Source of the DNA: Acidimicrobiia bacterium | GTDB taxonomy: Bacteria > Actinomycetota > Acidimicrobiia > Spongiisociales > UBA5794 | DNA length: 64,000 bases | NCBI GenBank assembly: GCA_026985095.1 | Contig: JALSQW010000007.1 | Coordinates: 1-64,000 of the forward strand | Direction: 5' to 3' | Part shown: positions 1 to 11,207 of the stretch, piece after piece | Position numbering within the stretch: position 1 is the stretch's first letter | How the letters are laid out: each line of letters begins with the position of its first letter | The notes under the pieces: model-generated | The model's input: the letters and a program-made list of their open reading frames with translations, nothing else | Database searches by the model: none | What the model was told of the DNA's origin: nothing | Made by a program: the position numbers and the translations under genes

Positions 1-298
1 CCTCCAGGTACGCGTCGTTGGCGAACAGTTCGGCGAACGCGTCCCGGTCGCCGTCGTACAGCGCCTGGAGGCGACGACGCTCCAGGTCCTCGAAGATCGC
101 CTGGACCTCGGCCAGACGATCCACCGTCGACGACGACGGGGAAGCGACCATGGAGGTGGTGGGGGACGAGGTGGTGACGGTCGTGACCGTCGACGACGCC
201 GCAGGAAGCGACGGGGCCGTCGCCGGGGTACCACCCGCCGTGCACGAGACGGCCAACGCACCGACCGCGACCAACACACCCACGGATCTTCCCCTCAC
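1..298 (-). CDS. Putative secreted lipoprotein, partial (runs off left edge)
   Basis: Reverse-strand frame open from a GTG at 298: (M)RGRSVGVLVAVGALAVSCTAGGTPATAPS... with lipobox-like LAVSC, Thr/Ser linker, then DRLAEVQAIFEDLERRRLQALYDGDRDAFAELFANDAYLE; not in the ORF track because it is truncated. Confidence 0.6.
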   Translation of the reverse strand, partial: MRGRSVGVLVAVGALAVSCTAGGTPATAPSLPAASSTVTTVTTSSPTTSMVASPSSSTVDRLAEVQAIFEDLERRRLQALYDGDRDAFAELFANDAYLE

Positions 299-351
299 AC
301 CCCCACCCTACGCGCGGGAACCCCGCAGAACCAGAGGGACGTTCCCGGCGA

Positions 352-2265
352 TCAGTTCAGCCCGAACACCCCCGCCACCGGCAACCAGTCGGCGCCGGCG
401 CCCGACCAGACGAACTGCGAGTCCGCCACCCCTTCGCTCAGCGTGTGCCGGAAGTAGAACGTCAGATCCGAAGGCCGGAACACCGCCGGGGTATCCCTGC
501 CGTCGAGGATCCCCCAGTCCCCGGCGACGAACCGGTCCCCCGGATCACCGAAGTAGAACTGGCCGTCGGCCATACCGGTCGCCAGCGAGTTCCGGTAGTA
601 GAAGAACCCGGTCGACTCGCGATGCAGCCCGACCTCGTCGGCTCCGTCGCCGTCCCAGTCGCCCACGACGGGCTTGTCGCCGGGGTTCCCGAAGAGGAAG
701 TCGAAGTCGGCCGGACCGAGACCCCCGCCGTTCTGCCCCAGCGTGTTGACGATGTAGAAGCGCTGCTCCGACGGCCGGTAGATCGACACCGTGTCGCAGC
801 CGCATCCGTCGAAGTCCCCCGCCAACGGCACGTCGTCGGGGTTCCCGAAGAAGAACGTGATGTCGGCCGTCCCCGGCGTGTTCGAGTTCCGCAGGTACAC
901 GTACCCGTCGGACTGGCGGTACAGGCCCGGCGTGTCGATCCCGTCACCGTCCCAGTCGCCCATGAACGGCACGTCCCCCGGGTTGCCGTAGTAGAACGAC
1001 GTCACCTGCCCGGCGTGGTTCCGCAGGTACCAGATCCCGGTGTTCGGATCCACCAGACCCACGTCGTCGGCCCAGCCCACGGTGATCGTCACCCGCGTCT
1101 TCGCATGCCCACCACGGGGGTCCCGCGCCCGGTAGAAGAACGAGTCCGTGGTCGCCGACGAACCGTCGTGGACGTATGTGAAGGTCCCGTCGGGATGCCA
1201 CACGAACCATGCTGCGTGGCTCGGGAAGCTGTACAGCTCGGCGACCAGCGTCTCGCCATCGGGGTCGGTGTCGTTGGTCAGCACCGAGCCCGCCACCAGC
1301 GTCGTCCCGGGCTCGACGACGTAGGCATCATCCACGGCCGTCGGGCGCCTGTTCACCGACTCCCAGGTCGGGGCGGTCTCCCACCCCGGGCCGTCGGTGT
1401 GGCTCCTCAGGTTCGAGCCGTCCGCATCGACCATCCACAGACCCCGGTTCCCCCCGGCGTCGAGCGTGAACATGATGTACTGGCCGTCGGGTGACCAAAC
1501 CGGGTCCTCGATACGGGTGTGGAGATCGGTCAGCCGCTGCACGTTGGATCCGTCTGCATCCATCACGTACAGGTCGAAGACGTTGGGATCGCCGGTCGTC
1601 CGATTGGACGTGAAGGCGATCTTCGAACCATCCGGCGACCACGTCGGGTGCCAGTCCTGGCTCTGGGCTGAAGCGAGGACGGTCCGGTCGGAGCCGTCCG
1701 CGTCCATGACCACGATGTCATCGACGGACGTGAAGGCGATCTTCGTGCCGTCGGGCGACCACTCGGGTTGCAGGTTGCTCAGACCACCCACCGAGGTCCC
1801 CGGCGTGAGGTCCGTCTTCCCGGTCCCATCGGCGTTGACCACCCAGATATGCGCACCGAACACGAACAACGGGTCGACCGAGCTGTAGACGATCTTCGTG
1901 CCGTCGGGCGACCACGAGGGGTACATGTCCCGCCGGGTGTCGTGGGTGACATTGAGCGCGCCGCCGCCGTCGACGTCGAGGACGAAGATGTCGCCGTTGC
2001 CGGCCGCCAGCGACGAATACGCGAGCTGCGACCCGACGGGGGACCACGCCGGATCGTCCTCCTTGGACGTGTTGAAGGTGAGTCGGGTCCAGGTCCCGCC
2101 GCTGAAATCCCGCACATAGAGCTCACCCGAAACCACGTCGTCGTTGGAGACGAACGCGATCCGACCGATGGCACCGGGGTAGGTCGCTTCCGCGGTCCCC
2201 GGGATCGAGACCAACATCCCCGATACGACAACGACCACCGCCACGAGCGTCAACAGCCGACGCAT
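352..2265 (-). CDS. Secreted TolB/PD40-type beta-propeller protein with Ig/cadherin-like segment and C-terminal FG-GAP-like repeat module
   Basis: Signal peptide MRRLLTLVAVVVVVSGMLVSIPGTAEA; repeated PxWSPDGTKIAFTS motifs (PD40/TolB); C-terminal GDWDGDGxDTxGLYRxSDGxVYLRN repeats. Start moved from 2373 to the internal ATG at 2265. Confidence 0.85.
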   Translation of the reverse strand: MRRLLTLVAVVVVVSGMLVSIPGTAEATYPGAIGRIAFVSNDDVVSGELYVRDFSGGTWTRLTFNTSKEDDPAWSPVGSQLAYSSLAAGNGDIFVLDVDGGGALNVTHDTRRDMYPSWSPDGTKIVYSSVDPLFVFGAHIWVVNADGTGKTDLTPGTSVGGLSNLQPEWSPDGTKIAFTSVDDIVVMDADGSDRTVLASAQSQDWHPTWSPDGSKIAFTSNRTTGDPNVFDLYVMDADGSNVQRLTDLHTRIEDPVWSPDGQYIMFTLDAGGNRGLWMVDADGSNLRSHTDGPGWETAPTWESVNRRPTAVDDAYVVEPGTTLVAGSVLTNDTDPDGETLVAELYSFPSHAAWFVWHPDGTFTYVHDGSSATTDSFFYRARDPRGGHAKTRVTITVGWADDVGLVDPNTGIWYLRNHAGQVTSFYYGNPGDVPFMGDWDGDGIDTPGLYRQSDGYVYLRNSNTPGTADITFFFGNPDDVPLAGDFDGCGCDTVSIYRPSEQRFYIVNTLGQNGGGLGPADFDFLFGNPGDKPVVGDWDGDGADEVGLHRESTGFFYYRNSLATGMADGQFYFGDPGDRFVAGDWGILDGRDTPAVFRPSDLTFYFRHTLSEGVADSQFVWSGAGADWLPVAGVFGLN

Positions 2266-2432
2266 GGTCCACCACCTCTCGTGCGCTTCCCCACCTTCCA
2301 AGTTCCCGCCCCGAACGGCACCGTCGCAAGGGTCGAAAGCCCCTTCTTCCGCAGCGGCCCCGACCGCCGCCACGGCGGTTCTGCACGCTGGAGTGCGCCG
2401 TATCCTTGGGTGGAATCGGGAAGGAGCACACC

Positions 2433-2779
2433 ATGCGTCGATTCTTCACCCTCGTCTTCATCGTCGCTCTCGCAGCCGGCGTCGCCGCCCTCGTCGTCAA
2501 GCTGATGGGCGAGAGCAAGCGGTACGCCGGAATGTCCGAGGCCGAGATCCGAGCCGACCTGGAACGCAAGCTGTCGGGCAAGCTCTCGGACGAGGCCCTG
2601 TCCAAGATCCAGGCGGCCGTCGTCGAGGCGATCGAGAAGGCCCGCCCGATCGTGGAGCAGGTCAGCCCACCCGAGAAGGTCGCCACCCAACCGCCGGCGG
2701 AGCCCGCCACCACCGGAAGCGACCAAGGGTCCGACGGGACCCCAGCCGCCGGCGGCGAGGCAGGTACCCCCGCGGAGGC

Positions 2780-2783
<4 letters not shown>
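2433..2783 (+). CDS. Small membrane-anchored hypothetical protein
   Basis: MRRFFTLVFIVALAAGVAALVVKLMGESKRYAGMSEAEIRADLERKL...; N-terminal TM helix, acidic/Pro-rich tail; GTGA overlap with next gene. Confidence 0.7.
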
Positions 2784-4522
<1,739 letters not shown>

Positions 4523-4531
4523 ACGTGCCCA

Positions 4532-5407
4532 TCAGCGGGCGTCGTGATCCTCGACGCCCCCGCCCGCACAGAGCACGTCCCGCACCCGGCGAGTCGCCAC
4601 CGAAGGAACCGACGGGTTCCATGCCACGGCGATCTCCGCCTCCGAGATGTCGACGACGGGCACGAACGCCACCCCGGACGGCCGGTAGAACCGACCCACC
4701 GACGCCGCCGTGATGCACATGGCCCGTCCCTGGGCCACGACGGCGAGCATCTCCTCGACGCTGTGCACCATCGGGCCCCACACCGGCGAACGACCATCGG
4801 GACGCGGGTCGACGCACCAGAACTCGCGATGGGTGGGGAGGTCCACGATCGGCTCGTCCCCGAGCTCACCGATCGACAGCTCTCGACGGTCGGCGAACCG
4901 ATGACCGCGAGCGAACGCAGCCACCCTCGGCTCTCGCCACACCACCCGGTGCTCCACCGCCGCGGGACCCAGCGGCAGCGGCAACACGCACAGATCGATC
5001 TCGCCGTCGACCAGCACCGAGGTCCGCTCCACCCAATCGACCCGACGAAGCTCCACCGGAGCCTCCAGCTCCCCGAGCCGATCCGACACGGCCGCCGGCA
5101 GGGGCGGAACGAACCCGACCCGGACGACCCCCGTGTCGGCCCTGGCGGCCTGGCGGGTGACGACCACCGCCCGCTCGGCCCGTTGGAGCAGCGCCCGCGC
5201 CTCGGTGGCGAAGGCGCGACCGGCCGCCGTCAGACGGATCCCGCGGCCGTCCCGCTCGACCAGCGGGACCCCCACGAGCGCCTCCAACCGACGGACCTGC
5301 TTGGTCAGGCCCGGCTGGGACAGATAGAGCCGTCGGGCGGCACGCCCGATGTGCTCCTCCTCGGCGACCGTCAAGAACGCCTTCGCCAAACGCAGGTCCA
5401 GATCCAT
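4532..5407 (-). CDS. LysR-family transcriptional regulator
   Basis: MDLDLRLAKAFLTVAEEEHIGRAARRLYLSQPGLTKQVRRLEALVGVPLVERDGRGIRLTAAG: canonical LysR HTH; divergent from the YjjI-like gene. Confidence 0.92.
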   Translation of the reverse strand: MDLDLRLAKAFLTVAEEEHIGRAARRLYLSQPGLTKQVRRLEALVGVPLVERDGRGIRLTAAGRAFATEARALLQRAERAVVVTRQAARADTGVVRVGFVPPLPAAVSDRLGELEAPVELRRVDWVERTSVLVDGEIDLCVLPLPLGPAAVEHRVVWREPRVAAFARGHRFADRRELSIGELGDEPIVDLPTHREFWCVDPRPDGRSPVWGPMVHSVEEMLAVVAQGRAMCITAASVGRFYRPSGVAFVPVVDISEAEIAVAWNPSVPSVATRRVRDVLCAGGGVEDHDAR

Positions 5408-5422
5408 GCCGCCAGGTTATCG

Positions 5423-5436
5423 GTTCCCGACGGAAC
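5423..5436. promoter_or_regulatory. Candidate LysR operator half-sites (GTTCC-N4-GGAAC) in the divergent intergenic region
   Basis: gttcc cgac ggaac inverted repeat located 16 bp upstream of the LysR start. Confidence 0.3.
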
Positions 5437-5499
5437 GCCAATGGACATCGGGGCTCCGTGAGCGCATCATGGAACGGAGACGTCATCGGAGGCTGCCGC

Positions 5500-7050
5500 G
5501 TGAACATGGACGAATTCCAGGCCGGTGCCCGCCGGATCGTCGAAGACCCGACCCTCACGTTCCATCAGCGTCGCCACCATCTCGCCTACCTGGCCGAGAA
5601 CGCCCTCGAGTACCCGCAGCTCTCGGACGCGGCCGCCGAGGCACTCGAGAAGCGGGTCATCTGCGACCTGTACGAAGGTCCCGCCCCGTATCGGGCCCGC
5701 TACATCCTCCCCGACTACGCCAAGGCACTCCGGCAGGGCTCGGAGTTCCTCGAACTCGACCCGCCCGACGACCTCGACGACGCCCTCACCTTCCTCCTCG
5801 TCCTCTACGGCCACGTCCCGTCGATCACCGCGTACCCGGTCTACTTCGGGGACCTGGACGAGGTCCTCGCCCCGTACGCCGACGGCGTCTCCGACGACCA
5901 CCTCTACCGGTCCCTCCGTCGGTTCTGGATCGCCCTCGACCGGCTCTTCCCCGACGCCTTCGCCCACATGGACCTCGGGCCACGCGACGGACGCCTCATC
6001 CGCACCATCTTCCGTATCGAACGGGAACTCGCACAGGTCGTCCCCAACCTGACCTTCAAGGTGCATCCAGACCTGACCCCCGACGGCCTGATCCGCGATG
6101 CGGTCGAAACGGTCTTCGTCAATGGCAAGCCCCATTTCGTGAACCACCCGCTCATGGTCCGCGACCTCGGCGAGGACTACGCCGCGGTGAGTTGCTACAA
6201 CTCGCTCAAGATCGGCGGCGGCTCCCACACCCTCGTCCGGCTCGACCTCAAGGAGGTCGCGCTCCGTCATCAAGGCGGCATCGAGTCGTTCTTCACCGAC
6301 ACGCTGCCGCGCTACGCCGAGCTGACCGCCGAGATCATCGAGGCGAGGATCCGCTACCTGGTGGAGGAGGCCCGCTTCTACGAGCACGACTTCCTCGCCG
6401 CTGAAGGCCTCATCTCCCTCGATCGGTTCTCGGCGATGTACGGCGTCTACGGTCTCGCCGAGGCGGTGAACCTGCTCATGGAGCACCAGGGCAAGAGCGG
6501 TCGCTACGGCCACGACGCCGAGGCCGATGAACTGTCGTACCGGATCACCCGGGCCCTCAAGGACTTCGTCGGCAGCCGCGAGATGCCCTACTGCGAGGGC
6601 AACGCCGGCCGCTGCTTCCTGCATTCGCAGTCCGGCATCGATTCCGACGTGGGCGTCACCGCCGGCACCCGCATCCCGATCGGCGACGAACCCGAGATGT
6701 TCGACCACATCGCCACCGTCACACCCCACCACGATCTCTTCGACGCAGGGATCTCGGACATCTTCCACGTCGAGGACACCGCCCGAGGCAACCCCCAGGC
6801 GATGGTGGACATCATCCGTGGCGCCCTCGAAGGCGGCATGCGGGACTTCACCTTCAACCTGGCGACGAACGGCTTCATCCGGATCACCGGCTATCTCGTC
6901 CGTACGTCCGACCTCGAAGGGTTCGACGAGCACGGCGCCCGACACGGCAGCACCACCTTCGCCGCCGGGTCGGTGAAGAACTCCCACGTCACCGAACGCA
7001 ACCTCAAGCGGGTGATCGCACGTGAGCTCACGCCGCGGCCTGGTCAATAG
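5500..7050 (+). CDS. yjjI: YjjI-family glycyl radical enzyme
   Basis: Candidate active-site Cys context VSCYNSLKIGGGSHTLVRLDLK and C-terminal glycyl-radical-like motif NGFIRITGYLVRTSDL; directly followed by a YjjW-like activase. GTG start at 5500 has a GGAGG Shine-Dalgarno (track ORF starts 5458). Confidence 0.82.
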   Translation: MNMDEFQAGARRIVEDPTLTFHQRRHHLAYLAENALEYPQLSDAAAEALEKRVICDLYEGPAPYRARYILPDYAKALRQGSEFLELDPPDDLDDALTFLLVLYGHVPSITAYPVYFGDLDEVLAPYADGVSDDHLYRSLRRFWIALDRLFPDAFAHMDLGPRDGRLIRTIFRIERELAQVVPNLTFKVHPDLTPDGLIRDAVETVFVNGKPHFVNHPLMVRDLGEDYAAVSCYNSLKIGGGSHTLVRLDLKEVALRHQGGIESFFTDTLPRYAELTAEIIEARIRYLVEEARFYEHDFLAAEGLISLDRFSAMYGVYGLAEAVNLLMEHQGKSGRYGHDAEADELSYRITRALKDFVGSREMPYCEGNAGRCFLHSQSGIDSDVGVTAGTRIPIGDEPEMFDHIATVTPHHDLFDAGISDIFHVEDTARGNPQAMVDIIRGALEGGMRDFTFNLATNGFIRITGYLVRTSDLEGFDEHGARHGSTTFAAGSVKNSHVTERNLKRVIARELTPRPGQ

Positions 7051-7876
7051 GACCCTCCGGTTCTCCACCGTGGATGGACCCGGCAACCGGTTCGTCGTGT
7101 TCCTCCAGGGCTGCAACTTCACCTGCATCAACTGCCACAACCCGTACACGATCGCCGAATGCAACTCCTGCGGCCTGTGCATCGATCCCTGCCCTCCGGA
7201 CGCTCTCGCCCTCGTAGGGGACTCGATCGTCGTCGACCGTGCCGCCTGCACCCTCTGTGACGTGTGCATCGATGTGTGCCCCTACGACTCGACGCCGCTG
7301 GCCCGGGAGCTGACGGTCTCCGAGATCGTGACCCAGATCCGCGAGACGGCCCGGTTCCTCTCCGGCGTCACCGTCTCGGGCGGCGAGGCCACCCTCCAGG
7401 GGGAGTTCGTCGCCGAGCTGCTCGGTGCGATCAAGGCCGACCCCGAGCTGTCGCGCCTGACGACCCTGGTCGACTCCAACGGCTCGGCGCCTCGGAGCGT
7501 GTGGGATCTGCTGCTGCCGGTCATGGACGGTGCGATGATCGACCTCAAGGCCCTCGACCCCGACATCCACGTCCGTCTCACCGGGAGAGGCAACGACGCG
7601 GTCCTCGGATCGATCCGGTACCTGGCCGCGGCCGGGAAGCTCCATGAGGTGCGCCTGCTGATCGTTCCCGGCTACAACGACGATCCCACGACGATGAAGC
7701 GCACGCTGGCGTGGCTCAGGAACATCGATCCGGACATGACGGTCAAGGTCATCGGCTTCCGGGCCCACGGGACCCGGCCCGAGATGTCGTGGCTCACCGA
7801 TGCCGACCCGGACCGGATCATCGAGCTCGGCGAGCTCGCCGTCTCGGCCGGCTTCCGCGACGTCGCCGTCCTCTGA
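7022..7876 (+). CDS. yjjW: YjjW-family glycyl radical enzyme activase (radical SAM, extra 4Fe-4S clusters)
   Basis: STVDGPGNRFVVFLQGCNFTCINCHNPYTI (CX3CX2C), ferredoxin-like CNSCGLCIDPCP and CTLCDVCIDVCP, TVSGGEATLQ, LVDSNG; overlaps the upstream GRE gene by 29 nt. Confidence 0.9.
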   Translation: MSSRRGLVNRTLRFSTVDGPGNRFVVFLQGCNFTCINCHNPYTIAECNSCGLCIDPCPPDALALVGDSIVVDRAACTLCDVCIDVCPYDSTPLARELTVSEIVTQIRETARFLSGVTVSGGEATLQGEFVAELLGAIKADPELSRLTTLVDSNGSAPRSVWDLLLPVMDGAMIDLKALDPDIHVRLTGRGNDAVLGSIRYLAAAGKLHEVRLLIVPGYNDDPTTMKRTLAWLRNIDPDMTVKVIGFRAHGTRPEMSWLTDADPDRIIELGELAVSAGFRDVAVL

Positions 7877-7907
7877 GGCCCCACCCCGGCATCCCGAGGT
7901 GGGGCCT
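7876..7907 (+). terminator. Hairpin after yjjW-like gene (10-bp stem, 12-nt loop, no strong U-tract)
   Basis: aggccccacc-ccggcatcccga-ggtggggcct, perfect complementary arms immediately after the stop. Confidence 0.5.
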
Positions 7908-7982
7908 GCGGCCCGACGTTCCGGGATGGCCGTGCGACCCGTCCTCCTGCCGAGAACGACTCCGGACGATACGATGGTCGAC

Positions 7983-10565
<2,583 letters not shown>

Positions 10566-10599
10566 GCCGATCGTCGCTCCTGCGACTCGTTGATCGACA

Positions 10600-11072
10600 C
10601 GCACGCCGCATCGAACGGGCTGGTATCTCCACCGATGGGGAAGCGGTCCGACTGCGCTGATCGCCGTCGACCCCTCCGTCCAGTGGGCCGTTCGCTGGGT
10701 ACCGGCGTCGCCCGCTGAGAAGGTCGACTGGCTTCGATTCGGCCCCGGTACCGGAGGTCCAGTCGTCGTAGAGCGCGACGATCTCATCGAACCTGCCCTG
10801 CGGCTAGCCGAATGCGACGAACACGTACGGACCGGACGTCCCCGACTGGGTCGCCGTCCCCCGTCGGGAACCGGGATCGTCGAACCGTCGGGAAGCGGCA
10901 GGTCGCTGCCGATGTCGAGCGAGCTCCCGTCGTCATCCTCGACCGAGATGTTCACGGATCCGTCGTCGTTCCAATCGACGTCGACATCGCCGCCGACGTC
11001 GGGACTCTCCAGCACCCGACCGAGGGGCGCCATCACGGCATCCGTGACCCTCGACCTGAGGTCGAGGGTCAC
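10600..11072 (-). pseudogene. Frameshift-scarred hypothetical gene (two offsetting frame shifts, in-frame TAG in the recovered middle frame)
   Basis: Reverse frame A: VTLDLRSRVTDAVMAPLGRVLESPDVGGDVDVDWNDDGSVNISVEDDDGSSLDIGSDLPLPDGSTIPVPDGG...SQSTFSAGDAGTQRTAHWTEGSTAISAVG. The middle is coherent only in frame B: TATQSGTSGPYVFVAFG*PQGRFDEIVALYDDWTSGTGAES. Left end approximate. Confidence 0.55.
11044..11072. repeat. Perfect 14-bp-arm palindrome with 1-nt centre
   Basis: gtgaccctcgacct g aggtcgagggtcac. Confidence 0.85.
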
Positions 11073-11207
11073 ACCCGCAGGTCCCGTCGATCCACGGCAC
11101 CGCACCGAACTAGTTCGTTCGACCCATTTCAGAATGCTTCTTCATCACCGGGCGCGGCCGACCGACGACAGGAGAAGCCGGACATCATCGATGTGGGAGG
11201 GGAACCC

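Noticed and set aside
18-749. 243 aa forward ORF at left edge
   Set aside because: Arg/Pro/Ser-rich, overlaps two better-supported reverse genes (1-298 lipoprotein and 352-2265).
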